Shown here: positions 41,846 to 51,547 of the stretch, piece after piece
How the letters are laid out: each line of letters begins with the position of its first letter
Position numbering within the stretch: the stretch's first letter is position 1
Source: Micromonospora sp. HNM0581
GTDB lineage: Bacteria > Actinomycetota > Actinomycetes > Mycobacteriales > Micromonosporaceae
Length of the DNA stretch: 64,000 bases
Direction of reading: 5' to 3'
Assembly (NCBI RefSeq): GCF_012726175.1
Contig: NZ_JAASAD010000012.1
Coordinates: forward strand, 62,001 to 126,000
The notes under the pieces: generated by a model
Database searches by the model: none
What the model was told of the DNA's origin: nothing
Seen by the model: the letters and a program-made list of their open reading frames with translations, nothing else
Program-made: the position numbers and the translations under genes

Positions 41846-42643
41846 ATGGGCATCGACTACAGCCACCCGAACATCGAAGCACTGGACGCGCTCGGGATCC
41901 TGTCGGAGTACGACCAGGAACACGGACAGGAGGTCGGCTGGGCGCGGTCGGTCATCCAGCAGTACTGGAGGGTCGACTTCACGCTGGTCTCGGGAACCGG
42001 CGGACAGCTTCCGGTCATGGTCCCCGTGTGGGACGAGGAGGAGCGGGCGCTCATCGACTGGTTCGAGGCCGAGGTCGTCGACCAGTGGGACACCGTCGTC
42101 CCGAACATTTTGGACGATCAGGTCGGTATCGACGGCTACAACGAGGACGACCCGAAATACGAACTCGACACGACCGTCGAACACCCTGAGGACAGCGAAT
42201 ACTCGGGTGGGGACAATCCCAACCACGAACTGTCGGTCAGCACCGAGGCCCTGCGTCACATGGCCAACCAGATCGACCGGGTCGTCGGGCTGACCGACGG
42301 TACGAACATCCTCCTGACGGTGCGGAACCAGCTGGCCGAGCTGAACATGTTGCCCGGTGGTTTCGCCAAGGCGGAGGTGCTGCGCCAACGTATCGAAGGG
42401 GTCAGCGCGGACGACGCGGGTCTGCGCGGCGACGTCATGGGAATGCTGCTGGCCACCCACGGGGCGTTGGTCGCGGTCAAGGAGGGCCTTCTCCAGATCG
42501 CGGACGGTTACGACGACGCCGAGGAATTCAACGACATGACCGCCAGTTCCCTGCGTGAACAGATGGGCTCCGCGTGGGTCAAGATCGAAGGTCTTTCCGA
42601 GTACGGGGCCAGCAGCAGCACCAACACCGGCGGAGACCAGTAG
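41846..42643 (+). CDS. acidic type VII-associated protein, possible substrate
   Basis: A 265-residue protein from the ATG at 41846, with CGGAGA upstream; the open frame begins at 41816, but no good start lies there. The N-terminal half is acidic, with several Trp residues (EVGWARSVIQQYWRVDF). The C-terminal half (about 130-245) is helical and hairpin-like (LRHMANQIDRVVGL and VKEGLLQIADGYDDAEEF). I do not recognise a named family. The YDDAEEF segment gives a Y-x3-E-like signal, and its place between the WXG100 pair and a WXG-containing repeat protein suggests a substrate or substrate chaperone. Confidence 0.65.
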   Translation: MGIDYSHPNIEALDALGILSEYDQEHGQEVGWARSVIQQYWRVDFTLVSGTGGQLPVMVPVWDEEERALIDWFEAEVVDQWDTVVPNILDDQVGIDGYNEDDPKYELDTTVEHPEDSEYSGGDNPNHELSVSTEALRHMANQIDRVVGLTDGTNILLTVRNQLAELNMLPGGFAKAEVLRQRIEGVSADDAGLRGDVMGMLLATHGALVAVKEGLLQIADGYDDAEEFNDMTASSLREQMGSAWVKIEGLSEYGASSSTNTGGDQ

Positions 42644-42702
42644 TACCCGTACGAGCTGCCCGATTGCTGGTTGATCGTGAGTAGGACGGAATAGAGGCGG
42701 GC

Positions 42703-45700
42703 GTGGGGGACAACGAGAACGAAGAGAACAACCCCTGGAGGAGGGGGGTGGAGGAGGAGGCGACCTTCCGGCCCGCGGTCATCGACACCTCGAACCTCCT
42801 CGACTACCAGCAGTGGGCTGAGGAGGAGCGCGGCTGGCGCAAGCTGCTCGCATCGGTGGACGGTGGTGCGGCCCTGGAGACCGAGGAGGGCCGGGCCGAA
42901 GCCGCGAGGCTGGTCAGCGCGCAGTCGGTGATGGACGCCTCGACGGCGTTCTACAACGCCCAGGAAACGTTGATCTGGCTGGAGGACTTCATCCGTCGCC
43001 AGGCCGAGGCCATCGCCGGCCCGGAGCGAGCCTGGCAGGGGGCCGCCGCCGACGCGTTCCTGGCGAAGATGCAGTACTTCGCTGACTGGCTGGGCAGCCA
43101 GGCGGAGCGCATCGCCGGTGTAGCCGGCACCAACCACATCAACTCGGTGCCCCACCAACTGCTCAACAGCGCCAACTACCTGGCCTGGGCCCAGTACGCG
43201 ATCAAGAAGCTCGACTACGACTGGGCGACCATCGCAAGGGAGAGCGGGGTCGAGCCCAGCGGAAAGCTGGTGCCGATCAGCGGTACGGCGTTCGAGAAGC
43301 CGATGGCCCGGCAGATGGCACAGGTCGTCGGCACCCTGGCCGACCAGTACAACTTCACCTATGACGCGGTGACTCCACCGGGCGGGACCGGCGAGCCGGA
43401 CATCCCGGAGCCGACGATGCCGACCACGCCGCAGTTGACGACGCCGCCTCCCCTGACCACGCCGCCGCCCCCGACGACGCCGCCGCCCCCGACGATCCCG
43501 CCGCCGGATGTGACGCCGCCACCAACGAACGGGCCTCCGGAGGTGACGCCTCCGCCGACGGTCCCGCCGCCGGATGTGACGCCGCCTCCCCAGGTGACAC
43601 CGCCGGGTGTGGTGCCGCCACCGGTGGTGGCACCCCCGGGCACTCCGCCGCCGGCGCAGGGTCCGCCCGACCCGGATGGGGGGCTCTCGCCTCCGCAGGT
43701 GGTGCCACCGCCGACCTCCCACAACTCCACGGTGCCGGTACCGCCAGACCTCGCTCCCGCGCCGCCCATCGTCACTCCCGCCCCGGTCGGCGGCCTGCCG
43801 GGCTTCGACAGTCCACCCACCGACGGGTCCGGCGTCGACCAGCCCCCCGGTGGTGTCGTTCCGCCGCCGGTCACACCCCCACCGGTCGTTCCGCCGCCGG
43901 TCGCAGCGCCACCCGTCGTTCCCCCGGTCGTTGCTCTGCCTCCTGCGAACGGCGGGACCAGCCAGCCGCCGGAAACGGATTCACCGGATTCCGGCGGTGC
44001 TGTCCAGCCCCCGGTGATGCCTGATGCGCCGGCCTCGCCGGACCTGCCGGACGTCCCTGCGCCGCCGCTGGCACCGGACGTGCCGGCGGTTCCCGAAGTC
44101 CCGGGTTCGTCGGGACCGGGTGCGCCGGACGCGCCGGGCGCGCCGGCTGCGCCGGCTGTTCCGGAGCTGCCGGTGGTGCCAGGTGCGCCGGAGGTTCCTG
44201 GTGCACCGGTGGTGCCGGAGGTTCCTGGTGCACCGGTGGTGCCGGCGGTTCCTGGTGTGCCGGGTGTTCCGCCGATGGTTCCGCCGATGGTTCCGCCGGG
44301 TGCTGGTGGTCCGGGTGGTGGTGGGCAGTTGCCTGAGGTGCCGGATTCGGGTGGTCTGGTGGAGGGGGATCCGGGGGATTGGCAGCCGGTGGTTCCGGGG
44401 GCTCCGGTGCCGGACGCGCCGTCGGGTGTGGGTTCTGGTGGTGCTGGTCTGGGTCCGGATGTGCCGGCTGTTCCGGAGCTGCCGGTGGTGCCAGGTGCGC
44501 CGGAGGTTCCTGGTGCACCGATGGTGCCGGCGGTTCCTGGTGCACCGGGTGTTCCGCCGATGGTTCCGCCGATGATGCCGCCCGGTGCTCCCGGACCGGG
44601 CGGGACGAACGGTGCGCCCCTTCCCGACCTGCCGGACGCCAACGGGCTCGTCACCGGTGACGAGGGTAACTGGCTGGGAAGCGGGGGCGAGGCGGACGGT
44701 CCGGCCGCGCCGGACGGCACCGCCGCGGGCGGTCCGGGCCTGGGCGCCCAGCCGGTCGGCACCCCGCCTCCGGACATGAGCACCCTGCCTCCGGGCGCGG
44801 GCAACCCACCGACGGACGTGGGCACCCCGCCGTACACCGGAATGGCCCCGCCGTTCGCCGGGATGCCGGGCGTGCCCGGCCCTGCGGGGACTCCAGGCGG
44901 TGGTGGCCCGAGCATGCCGGAAACCCCGGACGCGCAGGGCCTGATCGGAGCCGACCCGGGCAACTGGCACCCGTCGGGTAGCGGTGTCGACCTGCCCGGT
45001 GCCCCGGCGGGCGCCGAACCCGGGGGACCGGGGCTGACCGGTCCCGGCGTGCCCGCCCCGGCCGACGCGGCGGTTGACGTGCCGGCTGCGGACGTCCGCG
45101 AACCCGGGATGCCGGAATGGTCCGGGGTACCTGGCGTGTCCCTACCGGCCGTACCGGCCCAGCCAGCGGGACCGGCCGGTGGCGGCGCTGCCGTGCCGGA
45201 GCGGCCCGTCGCAGGTGGCCTCGTCGGCGCGGACGGCGCGGACTGGCTGCCACCCGGTGAACCGCAGCCCGGCGAACCGCATTCCGGTGAGCCGATCGCC
45301 CGAAGCGGGACGCCTTCGGCCGGAGTGGGCCTCGTCGCACCTGTGGAGCCTGCGCAGCCCCCACCCGTGGTGGCCGTTGCCGGGCTGGCCGCCGCAGCGT
45401 CCCTCGCGGCAGCGGCCACCGCAGAGGCCGGGTCGGGGCCGAACCGTAGCGCCCCGGCCGTACCGGGGACGAACCCCGGCACCCCGGTCCGGGCGGTCAG
45501 CCCGCCGACGCCACCGGTGGCCCGGGAAACGGCGGTTCCGGTCGAACACCGTGGCCCTGTCCTCGGCCCGCTCAGCCAGTCCGAGGACGACCGGGAGGAC
45601 CCGGACCGGCCCGAGGCAGCCGAACTGCTGACCGAGCAGGCCGCGACCTGGGCGACCGAGGACCCGGACGCCGACGCACCGACCGGCGACGAGTTCGTAC

Positions 45701-45813
45701 CGGTGATCCTGCCGGACGACGAGCAGACCGACATGACCGGCTGGGACGATGCCGCGCCGTCCTGGTTGGACGGAAGCGCTGGCGAGCGAGATCGGCGGGC
45801 GGACGATGACTGA
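42703..45813 (+). CDS. large WXG100-headed protein with proline-rich repeat modules
   Basis: A 1036-residue protein from a GTG start. The N-terminal 200 residues are a helical WXG100-like domain with the turn RAWQGAAADAF (Trp111-Gly113). From about residue 225 the sequence becomes Pro/Val/Gly-rich with PPP runs, then collagen-like VPGAPEVPGAP repeats. A motif GL(V/I)xxDxG(N/D)W recurs four times, with Trp at residues 560, 657, 755 and 848, so the distal half is built of about 97-residue modules (the fourth is less regular). The C-terminus is acidic (ILPDDEQTDMTGWDDAAPSWL). It is probably an exported surface or wall-spanning protein. The last 8 nt overlap the start of the next gene. Confidence 0.75.
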   Translation: MGDNENEENNPWRRGVEEEATFRPAVIDTSNLLDYQQWAEEERGWRKLLASVDGGAALETEEGRAEAARLVSAQSVMDASTAFYNAQETLIWLEDFIRRQAEAIAGPERAWQGAAADAFLAKMQYFADWLGSQAERIAGVAGTNHINSVPHQLLNSANYLAWAQYAIKKLDYDWATIARESGVEPSGKLVPISGTAFEKPMARQMAQVVGTLADQYNFTYDAVTPPGGTGEPDIPEPTMPTTPQLTTPPPLTTPPPPTTPPPPTIPPPDVTPPPTNGPPEVTPPPTVPPPDVTPPPQVTPPGVVPPPVVAPPGTPPPAQGPPDPDGGLSPPQVVPPPTSHNSTVPVPPDLAPAPPIVTPAPVGGLPGFDSPPTDGSGVDQPPGGVVPPPVTPPPVVPPPVAAPPVVPPVVALPPANGGTSQPPETDSPDSGGAVQPPVMPDAPASPDLPDVPAPPLAPDVPAVPEVPGSSGPGAPDAPGAPAAPAVPELPVVPGAPEVPGAPVVPEVPGAPVVPAVPGVPGVPPMVPPMVPPGAGGPGGGGQLPEVPDSGGLVEGDPGDWQPVVPGAPVPDAPSGVGSGGAGLGPDVPAVPELPVVPGAPEVPGAPMVPAVPGAPGVPPMVPPMMPPGAPGPGGTNGAPLPDLPDANGLVTGDEGNWLGSGGEADGPAAPDGTAAGGPGLGAQPVGTPPPDMSTLPPGAGNPPTDVGTPPYTGMAPPFAGMPGVPGPAGTPGGGGPSMPETPDAQGLIGADPGNWHPSGSGVDLPGAPAGAEPGGPGLTGPGVPAPADAAVDVPAADVREPGMPEWSGVPGVSLPAVPAQPAGPAGGGAAVPERPVAGGLVGADGADWLPPGEPQPGEPHSGEPIARSGTPSAGVGLVAPVEPAQPPPVVAVAGLAAAASLAAAATAEAGSGPNRSAPAVPGTNPGTPVRAVSPPTPPVARETAVPVEHRGPVLGPLSQSEDDREDPDRPEAAELLTEQAATWATEDPDADAPTGDEFVPVILPDDEQTDMTGWDDAAPSWLDGSAGERDRRADDD
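44151..44520. repeat. 58-bp direct repeat within the proline-rich gene
   Basis: Positions 44151-44208 recur without change at 44463-44520, an offset of 312 nt (104 codons), which preserves the frame. Both encode the AVPELPVVPGAPEVPGAP block. Shorter GTTCCTGGTGCACCGG-like units repeat around both copies. This indicates recent expansion of the module by recombination. Confidence 0.85.
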
Positions 45814-46153
45814 GCACGTGGCCGGACGGGCGGTGTGGCGGCGGACGGCCACCGGACCCCGGACTGCGGACGAGGACGAGCGGCTGAGTTGCGGTGGGCG
45901 GGAACCCACCGTCGAGGAGCGGTACCTGATCATGCGGGAGCGTCGGCTGGCCCGCAAGGCCGAGGAACGCGCGCGGGCCGAGGCCGAGGCGCGCACGGTC
46001 GGACCGGCCTCCCAGCGTCGGTCCGACGACGACGAGGAGGACGACCTCAAGGCCGCCGAGCGGTTCCGCAACGACCGGTACGCGGTCGAACTGCTCCACC
46101 AGGACGATGCCGCCTGGACCGGCGGCGGCGCCGGCCCGGGGGTGCTCGGATGA
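45806..46153 (+). CDS. small charged coiled-coil protein of the type VII locus
   Basis: A 115-residue hydrophilic protein. Its ATG lies inside the end of the preceding gene (8-nt overlap) and its stop overlaps the EccC start by 4 nt (46150-46153), so it is translationally coupled to both. The middle is a highly charged helix (EERYLIMRERRLARKAEERARAEAE) with coiled-coil character, followed by an acidic patch (RRSDDDEEDD). I recognise no family. Coupling to EccC suggests a cytoplasmic adaptor for substrate delivery to the ATPase; this is inference. Confidence 0.7.
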   Translation: MTEHVAGRAVWRRTATGPRTADEDERLSCGGREPTVEERYLIMRERRLARKAEERARAEAEARTVGPASQRRSDDDEEDDLKAAERFRNDRYAVELLHQDDAAWTGGGAGPGVLG

Positions 46154-49100
46154 GTACGGTCACCGTCAAGCGCCCGCCGCGGGCGGCCGGTCCGGACGCG
46201 CCCGAGGGCCGCCTCGACCTACAGGAGCCGCCGCTGATGGCGGAGGAGGCGCCGCTGGACTTCCGGTCGTTCGCGATGATCGTGCCGATGGGCCTCGGCA
46301 TGGGCGCGATGATGGCCATGTTCGGGCTGTTCAGCCGCTCACCCATCATGTACGTCATGGGCGGTGCGATGGCCGCCGGCATGTTGCTGATGGGGGTCAT
46401 GCAGATCGGCCGGGCCGCCGCCGACCGCAAGCGCAAGATGCGCGGGGAACGCCGCGACTTCCTGCGCTACATCGGCCAGCTGCGCCGGCGTGCCCGCGCC
46501 GCGGCGGACCAGCAACGGCAGTACGTGCTCTGGAACAATCCGCAGCCGAGTTGGCTGTGGTCGGTGGCGATGAGCAGCCGGCTGTGGGAACGGCGGCCCA
46601 GCCACGACGACTTCGGCCGGGTACGGATCGGAATCGGCCGGCAGAACGCCATGCTCGAACTGAGCCCGCCGTCGACGAAACCGATCGAGGACCTGGAGCC
46701 GCTGTCGTCCATCTCGCTGCGACGGTTCTCCGAGGCGTACCGGACGGTCTCCGGTATCCCGATCTCGGTGGGGCTGCGCAGCTTCACCAGCATCGAGTTC
46801 GAGGGCGATGCGGAGTCCGCGGTCGACCTGGCCCGGGCGATGGTGGCGCAGCTGGTGACGTTCCACGCGCCGGACGAGTTGCGGGTGGCGGTGCTCGCCG
46901 AGGAGGTGCACCGTGACCCGTGGGACTGGATCAAGTGGTTGCCGCACAACGCGCACCCCACCGCGTACGACTCGGCTGGGCCGGTGCGCTTGTTCTCCGG
47001 CCGGTACGAGGAGCTGATGGACCTGCTCGGCCCCGAGGTCGGCGACCGAGGTGACCACGACCGGGCGGCCCGACCGTCGGCCGTCGAACCGTTCCTGGTG
47101 ATCGTGGCCCATCTGGTCGAGCTGCCGGAGAGCGCCCGTCTACTGGGTGCCGGGATCCGCAACGTGGTGCTGCTCGACCTGACCGGGGGAATGCCGGGCG
47201 GCCCGAAGGTACTGCGCCTGTCGATGACGGACGACCAGGTCTCGTATCCGGCTGGGGAGAGCACCGGCACGGCGCAGCGAGACAGCCTGGACGTGGCGGC
47301 GAGCGAGGCCCTGGCCCGGATCATCGCGCCGAAGCGGACCAGCGGCACCCTCGACGTGGTCGACGAGCCGATGGAGTCCAGCTTCGAGCTGACCACACTG
47401 CTCGGCATCCGCGACGCCTACACCATCGACGTACCGGCGTTGTGGCGGACCCGGCAGCCGCAGCGTAACCGGCTCACCGTGCCGATCGGGGTCACCGAGG
47501 ACGGCGAGGTCATCGAGTTGGACCTGAAGGAGTCGGCGCAGGGCGGGATGGGCCCGCACGGGCTGCTCATCGGGGCGACCGGGTCCGGCAAGTCGGAGCT
47601 GCTTCGGACGCTGGTCTGTGCGCTTGCCGCCACGCACAGCTCGGAGATTCTCAACCTGGTGTTGGTCGACTTCAAAGGCGGCGCGACCTTCCTCGGCATG
47701 GAGCGGCTGCCGCACACCTCGGCGGTGATCACCAACCTGGCCGACGAACTGCCGCTGGTCGACCGGATGCAGGACGCGCTCAACGGCGAGATGACCCGCC
47801 GTCAGGAGGCCCTGCGGGCCAGCGGGTACGCCTCGCTGTTCGACTACGAGAAGGCCCGGGCCGCTGGGGTCCAGCTGGTGCCGTTCCCGGTGCTGTTGAT
47901 CGTCGTGGACGAGTTCAGTGAGTTGCTCTCCAGCAAGAGCGAGTTCATGGACCTGTTCGTCTCGATCGGCCGGCTCGGCCGCAGCCTCGGGGTGCACCTG
48001 CTGCTCGCGTCGCAGCGCCTCGACGAGGGCCGGATCAACCGGGTCGAGGGGCACCTGTCGTACCGGATCGCGTTGCGTACCTTCTCGTCGATGGAGTCCC
48101 GGTCGGTGATCGGGGTCGGCAAGGCGTACGAACTGCCGCCCGAACCGGGCAACGGCTACCTCCGACTGGACACCACCAACCTGGTCCGGTTCAAGTCGGC
48201 GTACGTCTCCGGCCCGTACACCGGAGCGGGGGCGGTGCGGGAACGCCGCGACGACGAGCCGGTCCCGCTGCGTGTTGTCGAGTTCACCGGCCGGCAGGTC
48301 GACGCCCGGCACGACCCTGGCCGCGAGCAGCCGATCGTCGCCGAGCCGACCGAGGTGGCAGACGAGGCCGAGGCGGCGACCGGGCCGACCCTGGCCGAGG
48401 TGTTGCTCGACCGGCTGGCCGGGGCGGGGCCACCGGCCCGGCAGGTCTGGCTTCCGCCACTGTCGACCGCGCCGAGCCTCGACGCGTTGCTGCCGAGCGT
48501 GGTGCCGGACCCGGCACGTGGGATGACCGTGGACGACCCGGACGCGCAGGGCCGGCTGCGGGTACCGGTCGGTGTGGTGGACCGACCGCAGGACCAGCTC
48601 CGCGAGTTGCTGACCGTCGAGCTTGGCGGGGCCGACGGGCACGTGGGTATCGCCGGTGCACCGCAGAGCGGCAAGTCGACGCTGCTGCGCAGCCTGCTGC
48701 TGGGGCTCGCGTTCACCAACACACCGCAGGAGGTGCAGTTCTACGGGTTGGACTTCGGTGGCGGTGGGCTGTCGTCGGTCGCCGGCCTGCCGCACATCGG
48801 TTCGATCGCCACCCGGATGGAGCGGGACCGGGTGGTCCGCACGATCCAGGAGATCGGGCAGGTCATGGAGCGGCGGGAAGCCGAGTTCGCGGCGCGTGGA
48901 CTGGACTCGATGCAGAGCTACCTGGCGGCTCGCGCACGCGGTGACATCGACGACCCGTTCGGGCACGTCTTCCTGGTCATCGACGGCTACTACACGATGA
49001 AGCAGGACTTCACCGAGCTGGACAGCCGGTTCCAGGAACTCGTCTCGCGGGGGCTGTCCTTCGGCATCCACGTGATCATCACGGCGACCCGCTGGTCGGA

Positions 49101-50106
49101 GATGCGGACCTGGCTGCGTGACCTGATCGGCACCAAGCTTGAGCTGCGGCTCGGTGACACGATGGAGTCCGAGGTGGGCTCCCGCAAGGCGGCCACCGTT
49201 CCGAACCAGCCTGGCCGTGGCCTGACCTCCGGCGGCCTGCACTTCCTGGGCGCGCTGCCACGGATGGACGGCAGTTCACAGGTGACCGACCTGGCCGAGG
49301 CGACCAAGGCGGTCACCGAGGAGATCGGCACCTTCTGGTCCGGTCCGCCGGCCCCCACGGTACGGATGCTGCCCACCGTACTGTCGGTCGAGCGGCTGCC
49401 CGGACCGGAACCGGAGTTCAAGGTCTGCCTCGGCCTGGACGAGCAGCGTCTGGCCCCGGTCTGGCACGATTTCATGACCACCCCGCACCTGCTGGTCTTC
49501 GGGGACAACGAGACCGGCAAGTCGAACGTGTTGCGTCTGGTACTGCGGGCGATCCAGCGACGGTGGACCCCGGAGCAGGCGAAGGTGGTGCTCGGTGACT
49601 CCCGCCGGGACCTGGACACCGCCCTGCCGGCCGCCTACCAGGTCGGGTTCGGCTTCACCGGCGACAAGCTCTTCGAACTCGCCGGGCAGGCTTCGGTCTC
49701 GATGAACCGGCGGGTGCCGGGCCCGGAGATCTCGTCCGAGCGGATGCGTCGGCGGGACTGGTGGGAGGGACCGGAGCTGTTCGTCGTGGTCGACGACTAC
49801 GACCTGATGACCAAGAGCGGCGGGATGGGTTCGGCGCTCGAACCGCTGCTGCCGCTGCTGGCCCAGGGCCTGACCATCGGCCTGCACCTGATCGTCGCGC
49901 GCAGCACCTCCGGTGCGATGCGGGCCATGATGGACCCGGTCATCCGCCGGCTCTGGGAACTCGGCACGCCGGCGACCCTGCTGTCGTACCCCAAGGAGGA
50001 GGGCAAGTTCCTGGGGGAGGCGGCGCCCCGTCGATTGCCGCCGGGGCGGGCCCAACGGGTCACCCGCCGCGGGGTGTCGCTGATGCAGACCGGGTACGTC
50101 GAATGA
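46150..50106 (+). CDS. eccC: type VII secretion FtsK/SpoIIIE-type ATPase EccC
   Basis: A 1318-residue single-chain EccC. Two membrane helices lie within about residues 35-95. Three RecA-like ATPase domains follow, with Walker A at GATGSGKS (residues 475-482), GAPQSGKS (836-843) and GDNETGKS (1118-1125). Domain 1 has an intact Walker B with acid (IVVDEFSELL). Domain 2 reads FLVIDGYYT, lacking the catalytic Glu, and domain 3 reads VVVDDYDLM. This asymmetry is typical of EccC, in which domain 1 powers export and domain 3 binds the substrate signal. It overlaps the upstream small gene by 4 nt, and eccD starts 28 nt downstream. Confidence 0.97.
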   Translation: MSTVTVKRPPRAAGPDAPEGRLDLQEPPLMAEEAPLDFRSFAMIVPMGLGMGAMMAMFGLFSRSPIMYVMGGAMAAGMLLMGVMQIGRAAADRKRKMRGERRDFLRYIGQLRRRARAAADQQRQYVLWNNPQPSWLWSVAMSSRLWERRPSHDDFGRVRIGIGRQNAMLELSPPSTKPIEDLEPLSSISLRRFSEAYRTVSGIPISVGLRSFTSIEFEGDAESAVDLARAMVAQLVTFHAPDELRVAVLAEEVHRDPWDWIKWLPHNAHPTAYDSAGPVRLFSGRYEELMDLLGPEVGDRGDHDRAARPSAVEPFLVIVAHLVELPESARLLGAGIRNVVLLDLTGGMPGGPKVLRLSMTDDQVSYPAGESTGTAQRDSLDVAASEALARIIAPKRTSGTLDVVDEPMESSFELTTLLGIRDAYTIDVPALWRTRQPQRNRLTVPIGVTEDGEVIELDLKESAQGGMGPHGLLIGATGSGKSELLRTLVCALAATHSSEILNLVLVDFKGGATFLGMERLPHTSAVITNLADELPLVDRMQDALNGEMTRRQEALRASGYASLFDYEKARAAGVQLVPFPVLLIVVDEFSELLSSKSEFMDLFVSIGRLGRSLGVHLLLASQRLDEGRINRVEGHLSYRIALRTFSSMESRSVIGVGKAYELPPEPGNGYLRLDTTNLVRFKSAYVSGPYTGAGAVRERRDDEPVPLRVVEFTGRQVDARHDPGREQPIVAEPTEVADEAEAATGPTLAEVLLDRLAGAGPPARQVWLPPLSTAPSLDALLPSVVPDPARGMTVDDPDAQGRLRVPVGVVDRPQDQLRELLTVELGGADGHVGIAGAPQSGKSTLLRSLLLGLAFTNTPQEVQFYGLDFGGGGLSSVAGLPHIGSIATRMERDRVVRTIQEIGQVMERREAEFAARGLDSMQSYLAARARGDIDDPFGHVFLVIDGYYTMKQDFTELDSRFQELVSRGLSFGIHVIITATRWSEMRTWLRDLIGTKLELRLGDTMESEVGSRKAATVPNQPGRGLTSGGLHFLGALPRMDGSSQVTDLAEATKAVTEEIGTFWSGPPAPTVRMLPTVLSVERLPGPEPEFKVCLGLDEQRLAPVWHDFMTTPHLLVFGDNETGKSNVLRLVLRAIQRRWTPEQAKVVLGDSRRDLDTALPAAYQVGFGFTGDKLFELAGQASVSMNRRVPGPEISSERMRRRDWWEGPELFVVVDDYDLMTKSGGMGSALEPLLPLLAQGLTIGLHLIVARSTSGAMRAMMDPVIRRLWELGTPATLLSYPKEEGKFLGEAAPRRLPPGRAQRVTRRGVSLMQTGYVE

Positions 50107-50134
50107 GCCTTCCGGCTTCGAAGGGAGTACGCGG

Positions 50135-51541
50135 GTGACTGCCGCGATGCAGGGGCGGTTGTGCCGGATCAGCGTCGTCGGTCCGGACCGTAGGGTCGAC
50201 CTGGCTGTCCCGTCCACCATGCCGGTGGCGGCTTTGCTGCCGATGCTGATGCGGCACGCCGTGCCGGACCGGCGGCCCGAGGGCGACGACACCGGGGGCG
50301 CCTGGGTGTTGCAGCGTCTCGGCGAGGCGCCGTTCGACCTCGGCGCCACCCCGGAAAGCCTGGACTGGCTGGAAGGGGAGGTACTGCACCTGCGCCGGGC
50401 CGAGGACCCGCTGCCCGAGCTGGACTTCGACGACCTCGCGGAGGGCATCGCCACCACCGTCAACCGCCGCCCGGACCGCTGGCAGCCGGAGTACCGCCGG
50501 CCGCTGTTCCTGGGGCTGTCCTCCGTCGCGCTGGGCCTGCTCGCCGTGCTGCTCACCGACCGGGGGCCGGTGTTGCCGCAGGTGGTCGCCGCCGGTGTCC
50601 TCGCGGCGGTGTTCCTCACCGCCGCGCTGGTCTACGCCCGCCGGGTGGCAGACGGAGCGTTCTCGCTGCTCTTCGGTGTCGCCGCCACGGCCTTCGCGGC
50701 GCTGGCTGCCGCCAGCGCGGTGGACGGGCATCCGACCGCGATCGCCGTCACCGGACCGGCGGTGCTGGCCGCCGCGACCGCAGGGGCCGGGATGGCCATG
50801 GTGCTGCTGCTGGCCCAACGGACCCTCACCCCGCATCTGCCGTTCGCGCCGATGCTGGTCCTCGCGGCGACCGGTACCGCGACCAGTGCGCTGGTGCTGG
50901 TACACCTGGCCGCGTCGCTGGCCTGGCAGCAGAGCGCCGGTATCGCCGTCACGGTGACGCTGACCGTGGTCGTGGTGGCGCCCCGGGCGGTGGTGAAGTT
51001 CGCCCGGCTGCGCGGGCCGCAGCTACCGAAGACCGGCGCCGACATGTCGTACGACACCGAGCCGGTCCCTGCCGACGTGGTGCGGGAGCGAACCGACGAC
51101 GCCGACACCTACCTGACGGTGACGATGGTCAGCGCCGCACTCGCGCTGCCGGTCCTGTTCGACCTGGTGCTCGCGACTCCCGGTTGGGCGGGGTGGGCGC
51201 TGGTGTTGACGGTCGCCAGTGCAATCCTGCTGCGCGCACGTACCTTCCTCGGGTTGTGGCAGCGCGTCGCGCTGACCGCCGCCGGTACGGTCGGGTACCT
51301 GATGGTCCTCGATCGCTTCTCCCAACTGTTGCCCGACGGATGGCGGTGGGCCCTGCTGGCCGGGTTGCTGGCGGTGCTGGTCCCGCTGGTGCTGGCCGCG
51401 ATGCGGCCCTGGCCGCGGCGGCTGCTGCCGTTCTGGGAGTACACGGCGACGTTCCTGGACGTGGTGACGGGGGTGGCGGTGTTGCCGGTGCTGGCGCAGA
51501 TCCTCGGCCTGTACGCCTGGGCCCGCGGATTGTTCGGGTAG
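50135..51541 (+). CDS. eccD: type VII secretion membrane protein EccD
   Basis: A 468-residue protein from a GTG, with AAGGGAG upstream. Residues about 6-85 are the YukD-like ubiquitin fold (GRLCRISVVGPDRRVDLAVP). From about residue 120 there are eleven closely spaced hydrophobic helices, the EccD pore-lining bundle of the inner-membrane complex. The soluble linker GADMSYDTEPVPADVVRERT separates helix groups. It lies between eccC and eccB, a common order in non-mycobacterial actinobacteria. Confidence 0.95.
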   Translation: MTAAMQGRLCRISVVGPDRRVDLAVPSTMPVAALLPMLMRHAVPDRRPEGDDTGGAWVLQRLGEAPFDLGATPESLDWLEGEVLHLRRAEDPLPELDFDDLAEGIATTVNRRPDRWQPEYRRPLFLGLSSVALGLLAVLLTDRGPVLPQVVAAGVLAAVFLTAALVYARRVADGAFSLLFGVAATAFAALAAASAVDGHPTAIAVTGPAVLAAATAGAGMAMVLLLAQRTLTPHLPFAPMLVLAATGTATSALVLVHLAASLAWQQSAGIAVTVTLTVVVVAPRAVVKFARLRGPQLPKTGADMSYDTEPVPADVVRERTDDADTYLTVTMVSAALALPVLFDLVLATPGWAGWALVLTVASAILLRARTFLGLWQRVALTAAGTVGYLMVLDRFSQLLPDGWRWALLAGLLAVLVPLVLAAMRPWPRRLLPFWEYTATFLDVVTGVAVLPVLAQILGLYAWARGLFG

Positions 51542-51547
51542 GCCGGG

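Noticed and set aside
43359..45734. Long minus-strand open frame (791 codons) rich in Gly/Thr/Pro
   Set aside because: It is the antisense shadow of the proline-rich gene at 42703-45813. GC-rich repetitive sequence removes stop codons on both strands, and the translation has no domain or ribosome-binding support.
47140..49242. Minus-strand open frame (700 codons) opposite eccC
   Set aside because: The eccC frame carries three Walker motifs; the antisense frame shows no family signature.
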